NCBI GenBank assembly: GCA_018303365.1
Contig: JAGVYI010000009.1
Span: 1 to 41,921, forward strand
Length of the DNA stretch: 41,921 nucleotides
Direction: 5' to 3'
Origin: Candidatus Woesearchaeota archaeon
GTDB lineage: Archaea > Nanobdellota > Nanobdellia > SCGC-AAA011-G17 > JACPNG01
Shown here: piece after piece, positions 8,485 through 15,190 of the stretch
How the letters are laid out: each line of letters opens with the position of its first letter
How positions within the stretch are numbered: the first letter of the stretch is position 1
Position numbers and translations under genes: made by a program
The notes under the pieces: generated by a model
Told to the model about the DNA's origin: nothing
Databases searched by the model: none
What the model saw: the letters and a program-made list of their open reading frames with translations, nothing else

Positions 8485-8925
8485 TCAACGGACGTAGTTA
8501 TATGCAAAGCGAACAAAGTCCTTTGTTTTCATGTAATAAAGGTGAAGTAAATCAACAGTCACCTTATAATCTCCAACAACCAAAGCAACGTTTTTATGAT
8601 ACTCATCTTGTGTCTTAAAAGGAGAACGATGAATTTTCTTAAGAAGGTGGTAAAAAGAAATATAGTCTAAGATAGCCCTTTCGCTTTTAAGCACAGAAGG
8701 AAGCATTTCAACAACCATCATTGGGTTGCTTGGAATATGCTTGACCCTACCATGTTCACGAGCAGAATGCATAATATCAGATGCAGCATACTCAATAGCT
8801 GCAATAAGGCGCTGTATGGTGTTACGAATAACATCTCCAGTTCTGGTATATTTTAAACTCACATGAAGAAGATGGTCAGCACGTTGTATTTCTAGCCTTG
8901 CACCCTCCTCATATTCATCAAGCAT
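8485..8925 (-). CDS. Conserved helical protein B (paralogue of its upstream neighbour)
   Basis: 146 residues, almost entirely predicted alpha-helical, with no signal peptide or membrane segment. The N-terminal RADHLLHVSLKYTRT...VIRNTIQRLIAAIEYA resembles TADHLAYVTYPALRET...LLSIAENLYLSMVKA in the upstream gene product, so the two are probably diverged paralogues. I have an impression of similar ADHL-x-(Y/H)V-(S/T) proteins in DPANN archaea, without known function. A HEPN-like four-helix fold is conceivable but a clear HEPN catalytic motif is not seen. Its ATG overlaps the upstream gene by 8 bases, indicating translational coupling. Confidence 0.65.
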   Translation of the reverse strand: MLDEYEEGARLEIQRADHLLHVSLKYTRTGDVIRNTIQRLIAAIEYAASDIMHSAREHGRVKHIPSNPMMVVEMLPSVLKSERAILDYISFYHLLKKIHRSPFKTQDEYHKNVALVVGDYKVTVDLLHLYYMKTKDFVRFAYNYVR

Positions 8926-9391
8926 TATTATCCACCACCTTTGTAATTTTTATTAGGAGAGGTCTTGCCCTTGTAAGGTAAGAGCGCATCTTCTCAATGC
9001 TCAAAGTTTGCATTTGATAGTTTGCATCACAAATAACAAGACGGTCACGCCTAGTAAACTCAACAGGACTCTCTTTGTGCTGGGTAAGAACACCGCGAAG
9101 GTCGTCTAGAAGCACAACAAAATCCCGGTCAATACTATAACGCGGGGCACACTTGTTTTTAAAGACTTCAAAACGGGAATCAAAGTTATCCGGAAGTGGA
9201 CGAATGCGCCTATACATTCTGTCGTATTGGAGTACACTCTCCATTGCCTTGACCATAGACAAATATAAGTTTTCTGCAATAGATAGCAAAAGCTTTGTCT
9301 CGCGAAGTGCAGGGTAAGTCACATAAGCAAGATGGTCCGCAGTGGTGTAAAACTTTTGAATCTCAGAGGATAGTTGTTTTAGTGGGGGCAT
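8918..9391 (-). CDS. Conserved helical protein A, first gene of ParA-like operon
   Basis: 157 residues, helical throughout, soluble. It shares the ADHL-x-YV-T motif and following helix with the downstream gene product (8485-8925). The second half is basic (RRIRPLPDNFDSRFEVFKNKC, TRRDRLVICDANYQMQ). A TATA-like CTTTATTAATT about 27 bases before the ATG at 9391 gives a leaderless mRNA and makes this the promoter-proximal gene of a three-gene operon ending with the P-loop-less ParA-like gene. Function unknown; the operon suggests all three act together. Confidence 0.65.
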   Translation of the reverse strand: MPPLKQLSSEIQKFYTTADHLAYVTYPALRETKLLLSIAENLYLSMVKAMESVLQYDRMYRRIRPLPDNFDSRFEVFKNKCAPRYSIDRDFVVLLDDLRGVLTQHKESPVEFTRRDRLVICDANYQMQTLSIEKMRSYLTRARPLLIKITKVVDNNA

Positions 9392-9425
9392 AAGAAAAAT
9401 AGAAAGACCTGCAAATTAATAAAGG

Positions 9426-9764
9426 TTATTGTTGCAACCGCAAAATGGCAGCAGCAATATCACCTTGCTCTGCTTCAAGAGCTTCACGTGCTTCTTCAAG
9501 AGTACAATTTGTTTGCTCAGCAACAGTACTAATATCTTCATCTGAAAAAAGAGAAATTGGTCTCTCATGAATATCACCAACAACCTGAATGCTTTCCTGA
9601 CCCATCATATTAACACGGGAAACTTGTGGATTGGAAATAACAAGCTCTTTGTCCCTTGTACGAATAACAACCTCAACAGCATCAATTGGCTCTTCTTTAA
9701 TGCCAAACCTTTTCATAGCCTGCTTCATTGCTCTGGGATCCATGCCAGGAAACAAGAAAATCAC
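9426..9764 (-). CDS. nac: Nascent polypeptide-associated complex protein (NAC)
   Basis: About 112 residues. The N-terminus FPGMDPRAMKQAMKRFGI is the archaeal NAC start; the NAC domain follows (VVIRTRDKELVISNPQVSRVNMMGQESIQVVGD), and the C-terminus is a UBA domain (DISTVAEQTNCTLEEAREALEAEQGDIAAAILRL). Archaeal NAC homodimers bind nascent chains at the ribosome exit tunnel. The start is GTG at 9764, overlapping the TGA stop of secG as GTGA; no upstream ATG exists in frame. It is co-transcribed with secG, so a chaperone and a translocon subunit are made from one mRNA. Confidence 0.93.
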   Translation of the reverse strand: MIFLFPGMDPRAMKQAMKRFGIKEEPIDAVEVVIRTRDKELVISNPQVSRVNMMGQESIQVVGDIHERPISLFSDEDISTVAEQTNCTLEEAREALEAEQGDIAAAILRLQQ

Positions 9765-9916
9765 CCACCCGCACGAAGAATAAGTTCGATAATAATAACA
9801 GCAACAGCAAAGCCAACAACAACATAGGGACTAAACTCCAGTTTACTCTTTGAACTATCGCTATATCTAAGAACACCCCCGCCAGAAGATGGAAGGGTAA
9901 TGCGATCATGCGCCAT
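9761..9916 (-). CDS. secG: Preprotein translocase subunit SecG (Sec61-beta type)
   Basis: 51 residues from ATG at 9916. The longer frame from 9964 would add 16 residues unlike the family. It begins MAHDRITLPSSGGGVLRYSD, the archaeal Sec61-beta signature, and ends with one membrane segment (about residues 30-47, YVVVGFAVAVIIIELIL). This tail-anchored subunit sits beside SecYE in the translocon. TATA GTTTTTATAC lies about 27 bases upstream, giving a leaderless mRNA. The stop overlaps the nac start by four bases. Confidence 0.88.
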   Translation of the reverse strand: MAHDRITLPSSGGGVLRYSDSSKSKLEFSPYVVVGFAVAVIIIELILRAGG

Positions 9917-9982
9917 CAAATAAAAAGGAAAAGAGAGTATAAAAACATTGTGGTAAGCATGCATTTTTCAATTATTAAAATT

Positions 9983-10213
9983 CTAGGCTCTCAGCACGAC
10001 ATACAAAACAAACAAGATTATGAGGGATGTAAATATATGATATGCTGCAATGAGATTCGCATAAATCCCAATGAAGTCCCTGTACTCTTTGCTCCCGACT
10101 ATTGTAGATTTCCCTATCACCTGTCTTTTTATTCTTTTAAAATAAGAAACAAGCCCAACAACAGGGATAAAATCTCCAGGCTTTAGTTTATAGTCCTCCT
10201 TTCGTAGTTTCAT
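9983..10213 (-). CDS. Small membrane protein, unknown
   Basis: 76 residues: a basic soluble N-terminus (MKLRKEDYKLKPGDFIPVVG, then KRIKRQVIGKS) and one strong C-terminal membrane helix (about residues 53-75, YHIFTSLIILFVLYVVLRA). A second weak segment precedes it (FIGIYANLIAAY). TATA TTAATAAGAT sits about 26 bases before the ATG, so a leaderless mRNA is likely. It lies just upstream of secG/nac on the same strand but has its own promoter. I cannot assign a family. Confidence 0.55.
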   Translation of the reverse strand: MKLRKEDYKLKPGDFIPVVGLVSYFKRIKRQVIGKSTIVGSKEYRDFIGIYANLIAAYHIFTSLIILFVLYVVLRA

Positions 10214-10304
10214 AGGAGTTAGAACGTCTAATCATCTTATTAAATACTTTTATATTAGCCAAAGACACAAAAGAATTTAAATAAAAAAGAAATGAAGATT
10301 CTAA

Positions 10305-11069
10305 ATGAATGTAGGGATCATGGGTTTTGGAGAGGTAGGAAGTTCCCTTACAAAGGTAATTCAGGAAAAACACAATATCTACATTCATGACAAAAAAGAA
10401 GTAAGTCACGAAGAAAAACTTAAAGAAGGCCAGAAAATAGACATTTTGCATATCTGCATACCTTATACAGATGATTTTCTGGATGAAGTGACAAGACTGG
10501 CAAAAAAAACAAATCCCAATCTGATTATAGTAAATGCATCAGTCCCATTAGGAACTACAAGAAAAATAGAAGAATTAACGAAAATAGATACCGTTCATAT
10601 TCCAATAAGAGGGATCCATCCCCGGTTAGCAGAATCAATTAAAACATTTACAGTATATATCGGAGCATCCTCAGACAGGGCAGGAAAAAAAGCAGTAGAC
10701 TATCTTAAGGAATTTAAATTAAATATAGTGAAAGCAAATAATCCAGAAGAAACAGAACTCGCAAAACTTCTAAGCACAACATACTATGCATGGAATATTG
10801 TTTTCTGCAAGGAAGTAAAAAAACTCTGTGACAGTTACAATCTTGACTTTGAAACAGTATATACAGATTTTAATAAAACCTACAACAAAAAAATGAACAA
10901 GAAAGAGGTTGTAAGGCCAGTGCTAAAACCAGTTCCAGGACCGATAGGCGGACACTGCCTTATTCCTAATGCAAAAATACTAAAAAGTATGGAAAAAAGA
11001 GACAATATAGCCCAAAGATTGGCAGCGCTCATACTTGAATGGAATAAGGAGTATAAAAATGAGAATTGA
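10305..11069 (+). CDS. NAD-binding, UDP-sugar dehydrogenase-like protein
   Basis: 254 residues. The N-terminal Rossmann motif GIMGFGEVGSSL binds NAD(P). Strands with VNASVPLGTTRKIEE and HPRLAESIKTFTVYIG follow, then an all-helical second domain (ETELAKLLSTTYYAWNIVFCKEV) and near the end GPIGGHCLIPN, resembling the GxxxGGxCxPxD loop of UDP-glucose/GDP-mannose dehydrogenases. It is shorter than those enzymes (about 420 residues) and lacks the third domain, so the substrate is uncertain. TATA GAATTTAAATA lies 27 bases upstream. The next gene overlaps its end by 11 bases. Confidence 0.75.
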   Translation: MNVGIMGFGEVGSSLTKVIQEKHNIYIHDKKEVSHEEKLKEGQKIDILHICIPYTDDFLDEVTRLAKKTNPNLIIVNASVPLGTTRKIEELTKIDTVHIPIRGIHPRLAESIKTFTVYIGASSDRAGKKAVDYLKEFKLNIVKANNPEETELAKLLSTTYYAWNIVFCKEVKKLCDSYNLDFETVYTDFNKTYNKKMNKKEVVRPVLKPVPGPIGGHCLIPNAKILKSMEKRDNIAQRLAALILEWNKEYKNEN

Positions 11070-11322
11070 AAAGAAAATATGGCCTGAATCTTTCCAAAAA
11101 GTATTGTCTGGAGAAAAAACATTTGAAGTAAGGCTTGCAGATTTCAAGTGCAATCCAGAAGATATCTTAGTATTAAAAGAATGGAATCCTAAAACAGGAA
11201 AGTATACTGGAAGGGCCATTGAAAAAAGGGTCAGTTACGTCATAAAAACAAAAGACATAAAGTTCTGGCCAAAAGAGGAAATAGAAAAATACGGGTTTCA
11301 GGTAATAGGATTAAAAGGGTAG
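11059..11322 (+). CDS. DUF3850/ASCH-like domain protein
   Basis: 87 residues from ATG at 11059 inside the end of the preceding gene. The pattern KIWPESFQKVLSGEKTFEVRLADFKCNPEDILVLKEWNP followed by a short beta region ending GFQVIGLK matches DUF3850-type ASCH domains, PUA-related folds thought to bind RNA or modified nucleotides. The KxxEVR-type segment (KTFEVRLAD) is the most diagnostic part. It is translationally coupled to the dehydrogenase-like gene. Its stop codon overlaps the 3' end of the RNase P RNA gene on the other strand. Confidence 0.7.
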   Translation: MRIEKKIWPESFQKVLSGEKTFEVRLADFKCNPEDILVLKEWNPKTGKYTGRAIEKRVSYVIKTKDIKFWPKEEIEKYGFQVIGLKG

Positions 11323-11633
11323 GAAAGGTATAAGCCATCTTCTGTAAAACCCTCAACTCAAAATGAGTCTCATTGAAGGTTTTGCTACCATTCAACTAAG
11401 CGTCAAAACTGACTTGCACCGGTTGGGGCTCGCCGTTTCACCGAAACCCTTTGCCTATTCAGCCAAAAAGCCACATCTTTAAAGCAGCAAAAGGCCGTCT
11501 CGTTTCTGTTGCGGTTGCCTTCCGTTTCCGAAACTTGGGTTTCCCCAAGCAACCCATAAAAGACGAGTCAAAGACCCGTAGTGGACGGACTTTCCTCAGC
11601 CAAAATGACCGACGGGTAGCTGCCTTTCCTACC
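11318..11633 (-). ncRNA. rnpB: RNase P RNA
   Basis: The minus strand contains the conserved core: GAGGAAAGTCCGTCC (CR-I, 5' P4) near the start, a GGCAACCGCAACAGAAACGA-like specificity-domain stretch, the GTGAAACGGCGAGCC segment, and ACAGAAGATGGCTTA (CR-V) near the end. An 11-bp P1 stem closes the molecule: GGTAGGAAAGG (11633-11623) with CCTTTCCTACC (11328-11318), defining both ends at about 316 nt. TATA TTTTAAAT lies about 25 bases upstream. The 75-codon plus-strand frame inside it (11451-11678) is a shadow. Confidence 0.93.
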
Positions 11634-11674
11634 AAAGAAAAGATAGATAAAAATGATTTAAAAGCCTTGTGGAA

Positions 11675-12469
11675 TTAAATGTAAGTCTGATCCCTTAGTT
11701 GTACACCCCTCAAAATAAAAGAGGTATTTTTTAGTAAATTTAACCAGCATTTAAAATAAAGTGTAAATAAGCTACCATGATATTTATGGGGTTCGTAACG
11801 GTACTTTTTACATAAATCATAGATAGCCATATCATAATCCAATAATAAAGGATTTATTTTTTTACCTGTTTTAAATTCAGTATAGGAAACGATATTGTCT
11901 ACAGAATACTTTATTGCTTTAAAACACCATATCCTAAAGCTATTTCTGTCATGACAAAGTACAGGCAGTACAAGAAGAATAAAATATGACAAAGGGAAAG
12001 TTAAAATCCTATCTACAAGAGATAAGTCGCCAATTTTAAGTTTGGATACTAAATCATGGCCATAAATTACCTCATAATTCCTTTTAAGATTGAATAAAAA
12101 CAACTCTTTACTAGTAAGAATTGAAGTAAATATTTTTAATCTCAGACTTTTTAAATTAAATCTGGCATCAAATTCATCTTCTGAGAAAATAATTAAATGC
12201 AATCCAGTAAGATCAGTTGCACCAAAGAAATTTCTTTGAATAAAATCGGATTTTGCTGAATGAGACTTACCGAAAACTTCAGATTCATGTCTCCTAAAGG
12301 TTTTCATAACTTTTGAAATAGATTTCTTTGATCTAGAAACAATAATTAAATCAATATCACCAAACCTAGGGTGTTCTAAACCAATTTTAGAACCAAATCT
12401 TACGATAGTTTTAATATCAGACCCGACCTCTTTCAATACCAAAGAAATTAATTTATCAAATTTTTCCAT
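11675..12469 (-). CDS. Nucleotidyltransferase-fold protein
   Basis: About 264 residues. The N-terminus has the pol-beta nucleotidyltransferase motif: RFGSKIGLEHPRFGDIDLIIV, that is GS, ten residues, then D-h-D. The rest is basic and helical with LHLIIFSEDEF and a hydrophobic stretch (ILTFPLSYFILLVLPVL) that may pack against a substrate. It could transfer a nucleotide to a small molecule or protein, or be an inactive antitoxin-like relative. The chosen ATG at 12469 is 26 bases from a TATA-like CTTTATTT; an in-frame ATG at 12490 is possible. It is the last gene of the minus-strand cluster 14546-11675 but probably has its own promoter. Confidence 0.65.
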   Translation of the reverse strand: MEKFDKLISLVLKEVGSDIKTIVRFGSKIGLEHPRFGDIDLIIVSRSKKSISKVMKTFRRHESEVFGKSHSAKSDFIQRNFFGATDLTGLHLIIFSEDEFDARFNLKSLRLKIFTSILTSKELFLFNLKRNYEVIYGHDLVSKLKIGDLSLVDRILTFPLSYFILLVLPVLCHDRNSFRIWCFKAIKYSVDNIVSYTEFKTGKKINPLLLDYDMAIYDLCKKYRYEPHKYHGSLFTLYFKCWLNLLKNTSFILRGVQLRDQTYI

Positions 12470-12601
12470 ATATGGTTTATTTCCTACCAAATAAAGATGA
12501 AAAAACGTGTTTAAAAGAATTTCTGTTAGCTATCCCTCAAACATATTGTCCATACAAAACAAATCAACTTACAAATAATCCTCAAATACAGTTTTTTATA
12601 T

Positions 12602-13063
12602 CTAAGGACCAATATCTAGAATTTCAATTTTTTTTTCATCACTACCAAAATTAGTTTCAACAACATCCCCTATATCATGACCAAGGATAGCTCTCGCAAG
12701 AGGAGAAGAGTATAAAATTTTATTATTATCTGGATCTTCTTCACCCATCGCAACAATCTTAAAGCTTCCCTTTCTACCGTTTACTGAAACAGAAACATTA
12801 CATCCGAGTGCTACCCGGTCGTACGAAGAAGGACATTCTACTATTTTAGCTTGATTTAGTTGCTCATACAGCTCATTTATTCTCCTATCGTAAACACGTA
12901 CCTCATCAGTCAACATCTCATATCCAGCATTATCGTGCCAATCATCGCCCCCTGTTTCAGCTACTTCTTGTACTTGAAGTTGCAAAGCTCTCAACTTAGT
13001 TTCTAGTTCACCTATCCTCTCTTTAAATAAATTATAACCCTTACTCGTAAAATAGATTACCAT
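12602..13063 (-). CDS. greA: GreA/GreB-type transcript cleavage factor
   Basis: 153 residues, close to bacterial GreA (about 158). A long coiled coil (about residues 8-75) carries at its tip GDDWHDNAGYEM, matching GreA GDLSENAEY with both metal-coordinating acids kept (Asp, Asp for Asp41/Glu44). The C-terminal FKBP-like domain ends with SSPLARAILGHDIGDVVE, the Gre signature. Gre factors enter the RNA polymerase secondary channel and stimulate cleavage of backtracked RNA. Archaea normally use TFS, so this is probably a transferred gene. ATG at 13063 has GAGGTG upstream as SD; the longer frame would start inside the preceding gene. Confidence 0.85.
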   Translation of the reverse strand: MVIYFTSKGYNLFKERIGELETKLRALQLQVQEVAETGGDDWHDNAGYEMLTDEVRVYDRRINELYEQLNQAKIVECPSSYDRVALGCNVSVSVNGRKGSFKIVAMGEEDPDNNKILYSSPLARAILGHDIGDVVETNFGSDEKKIEILDIGP

Positions 13064-13076
13064 CCTTAAAAACACC

Positions 13077-13655
13077 TCACAAAACATTCATAATTTCAAA
13101 GAGGGTATCGTCAATAGCCTTAGTTGAGGTATCAACTACTAACCAATCTTCCCTCTCAGCTATTTCAAGATACATATTATTTATCATTCTCCTAAATGAA
13201 CTCTGATTATAAGAAAGTGTATCACTGCCAGTCATAATCTCACCATTTCTCTCGTAAATTCTCCTTAATTGTTCCCCTTCTTGCACAGTAAGAAGAATGG
13301 TGTGGTTAGGAATTTCCAACCCGTCCATAATAAACTGAAACTCCCTCTTAATATCCCAAACCCCCCGTTGTGAATAAACAGAATACCCAACCAACGAGCT
13401 CCATATATAACGATCGCACACCACCGGACCATCTCTTAAAACCGCTGCAACCAAATCAGAAGCATATTTCACAGATGAAAGATAATACAAAAATTTTGCA
13501 AGAGGTTGAGCTTCACCCTCTACCAGACTCCTTATTGGACTATGTATTTCACCAGGAGTTTTTATTAACATGGCTTCAATTCTTTCTGATAAATGCTCAC
13601 AAATTGTACTCTTCCCTACTCCATCTCCCCCTTCTAATACAATAAACTTATTCAT
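13077..13655 (-). CDS. tmk: Thymidylate kinase-like P-loop kinase
   Basis: 192 residues. EGGDGVGKST is the P-loop in the dTMP-kinase form, VCDRYIWSSLVGYSV the DR(Y/W)xxSxxAY substrate motif, and RIYERNGE the lid region. It would phosphorylate dTMP or a related nucleotide. A second, longer relative lies at 24387-25139 in the dTMP pathway block, so this copy may serve another substrate. ATG at 13655 is preceded by GGGGGG as SD; an ATG at 13670 is also in frame. It is followed directly by greA and preceded by a decayed CYTH gene. Confidence 0.8.
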   Translation of the reverse strand: MNKFIVLEGGDGVGKSTICEHLSERIEAMLIKTPGEIHSPIRSLVEGEAQPLAKFLYYLSSVKYASDLVAAVLRDGPVVCDRYIWSSLVGYSVYSQRGVWDIKREFQFIMDGLEIPNHTILLTVQEGEQLRRIYERNGEIMTGSDTLSYNQSSFRRMINNMYLEIAEREDWLVVDTSTKAIDDTLFEIMNVL

Positions 13656-13860
13656 TAAATAACCCCCCATTTTTCATTACAATGTTCCTATAATTCATTG
13701 CAACAACAACATCTTCATCAAACCCAATTCCCTCAACAACCGCCACAGCTCATTTTTCGAAGTAATTGGGTCTTTTCTTTAAACACAAAACCTCTCTCTT
13801 TTAGATTACCTCTTAAATTAGCTATATCATTCACTTTTAGCTTAATCTCTACTTCCCCCT
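13648..13860 (-). pseudogene. Remnant of a CYTH (CyaB/thiamine triphosphatase-like) domain gene
   Basis: Between the methyltransferase and the dTMP kinase-like gene the minus strand codes VEIKLKVNDIANLRGNLKER followed by GFVFKEKTQ (13852-13766), resembling the first strand and helix of CYTH domains, where the ExExK motif reads EIKLK. After one frame change NELWRLLRELG and, after another, FDEDVVVAMNYRNIVMKNGG (to 13648) resemble the middle CYTH segment. The remaining part of a roughly 170-residue domain is absent and no good start codon exists. CYTH enzymes act on triphosphates. A decayed gene is the simplest reading, though assembly error cannot be excluded. Confidence 0.45.
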
Positions 13861-14546
13861 TTTACCCCATAAGCCACAAAATAAACTCCTTTATAAGTAT
13901 TAACTTCATCTACTCCAACCCTTCTTAACCCCGCATCAATAAAATGCCGCTTAATCTCCTCAGTACTAAGAAAATGATGTTCTTCTTCATCGAGTATTAA
14001 TCTGTGTTTGAGAGCGTGCCAAAACTTTCCTTTCATATTATTTCTTACAGGGTCATAAACATCAGCGCAAAACACCCTCCCACCAAGACTCAAAAGATTC
14101 ATTTTTGCTCTCAAAAAAGAGATCCTTGCTTCCTTCCTTAATACAGGGTTAGGATCATCAACATGATGTATAACACATTTTGACAGAACTACATCAAAAG
14201 ACGCATTTCTAAAAGGATAAAAAACATTGTCACACACAAGACTTTGCACTCCGCTATCTCGAGTCTTCGATAGTTGTCTCTCAGAAATATCGGACCTAAG
14301 ATATCTAACAAAAGGATTTCCTCTAAGAACAAATTTATAAAAATCATCATCACCAGCCCCAACCTCCAAAACAGAAGTTGGATGTCCCAAATTGATTAAC
14401 TCACTTAACCTTATTTTCTCGTAAGGAGTCGGCCTAAAAATAAACTTATATGATGCGCTAACCACATCCCCAATTATTTTCCTAATAGGGGACTTACCAT
14501 TCTGGTAATCTCTCTCCTGAACGCAAGATAACTTACTCTCTAGCAC
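13842..14546 (-). CDS. Class I SAM-dependent methyltransferase
   Basis: 234 residues. Motif I is VLEVGAGDDDFYKF, the acidic residue after the second strand is in LRSDISERQL, and the post-motif region is NASFDVVLSKCVIHHVDDP, typical of methyltransferase type 11 proteins. The C-terminal part (HHFLSTEEIKRHFIDAGLRRVGVDE) fits the last strands of the fold. The acceptor is unknown. The start is GTG at 14546, about 26 bases from TATA TTAATAAAA. An ATG two bases upstream is out of frame and hits TAG at once. It heads the minus-strand cluster, followed by the CYTH remnant, tmk-like and greA genes. Confidence 0.85.
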   Translation of the reverse strand: MLESKLSCVQERDYQNGKSPIRKIIGDVVSASYKFIFRPTPYEKIRLSELINLGHPTSVLEVGAGDDDFYKFVLRGNPFVRYLRSDISERQLSKTRDSGVQSLVCDNVFYPFRNASFDVVLSKCVIHHVDDPNPVLRKEARISFLRAKMNLLSLGGRVFCADVYDPVRNNMKGKFWHALKHRLILDEEEHHFLSTEEIKRHFIDAGLRRVGVDEVNTYKGVYFVAYGVKGGSRD

Positions 14547-14604
14547 ATAACCTAACTCAATGATAAGTTTTATTAACCCTCCTATCCATAAAATAAGGAT
14601 AGAA

Positions 14605-14673
14605 CTTATAAGGGTGGAAAGCTGGTCAAGATTTAGATGGTAAGGGTGATAAGCTCGTAATTGAGAAGGAGGA
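14605..14673 (+). promoter_or_regulatory. TATA box, possible 7-codon uORF and SD before a zinc-ribbon gene
   Basis: CTTATAAG (14605-14612) predicts a transcript start near 14634. ATG at 14637 opens a 7-codon frame (MVRVISS, stop 14658-14660) that would be read as a leaderless start. AAGGAGGA (14666-14673) follows, about 10 bases ahead of the real gene at 14683. Most genes here have either a leaderless start or an SD site, not this double arrangement. Confidence 0.4.
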
Positions 14674-14682
14674 CGATTAGAA

Positions 14683-14859
14683 ATGAGTATTTGTAAAAAT
14701 TGTGGGAAACAAGCAGAATATGAGATTGAAACGATTTCAGCAGGTATTGCTCAAAAGGTTTGGAGACAAGGCAACTGGATTTTAAAAGAAGAAACTAAAT
14801 ACAATAAAACTCTAAAAAACAGCATTTTCGGTTGTGAAAACTGTATGGGAAGAAATTAA
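14683..14859 (+). CDS. Zinc-ribbon microprotein, 58 aa
   Basis: 58 residues with an N-terminal CKNC and C-terminal CENC pair, which together form a typical four-Cys zinc ribbon; the 40 residues between include a helix-like stretch (GIAQKVWRQGNWILKEETK). An SD (AAGGAGGA) lies 10 bases before the ATG. Small zinc ribbons of this sort may bind nucleic acid or partner proteins. The family is not recognised. It diverges from the methyltransferase gene. Confidence 0.6.
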   Translation: MSICKNCGKQAEYEIETISAGIAQKVWRQGNWILKEETKYNKTLKNSIFGCENCMGRN

Positions 14860-14930
14860 TTTTTTTATGAATACCAAACGTAAACCTTACAGCTCAAGAA
14901 TTAAATGCAAATATTGATTTATTCAAGAAA

Positions 14931-15173
14931 ATGACTTACACAACCGTAATCCGATCTGGAAATGTAGCAGAAGGTAATCTTGAATCAAACAGTCTCTTAA
15001 GATTCGCATACAATCAAGCTGGAAAAAACCTATTAGAAGGAATCGCTGGAACATTTGATGGTCCAAATATCCCGTTCTCAGGAATTGTAAACTTAATGCA
15101 GGCAACAACAACCCCCTTAGTATTCCTATATTACCTAACAACAGGACCATTTCTTTACAAAAAGAGAATTTAA
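14931..15173 (+). CDS. Hypothetical small protein with C-terminal hydrophobic segment
   Basis: 80 residues from ATG at 14931. The frame stays open upstream to about 14870 without an ATG, and a TATA-like GAATTAAATG about 26 bases before 14931 supports this start. The first half is polar (RSGNVAEGNLESNSLLRFAYN), the second contains amphipathic and hydrophobic stretches (IPFSGIVNLM, TTPLVFLYYLTTGPFLY), suggesting membrane association. No family recognised. It converges with the HtrA-like gene, ending 18 bases from it. Confidence 0.5.
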   Translation: MTYTTVIRSGNVAEGNLESNSLLRFAYNQAGKNLLEGIAGTFDGPNIPFSGIVNLMQATTTPLVFLYYLTTGPFLYKKRI

Positions 15174-15190
15174 AGAATAGACAAAATACC

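Noticed and set aside
11451-11678. 75-codon plus-strand ORF
   Set aside because: Lies within the RNase P RNA, whose conserved core and P1 stem are on the other strand.
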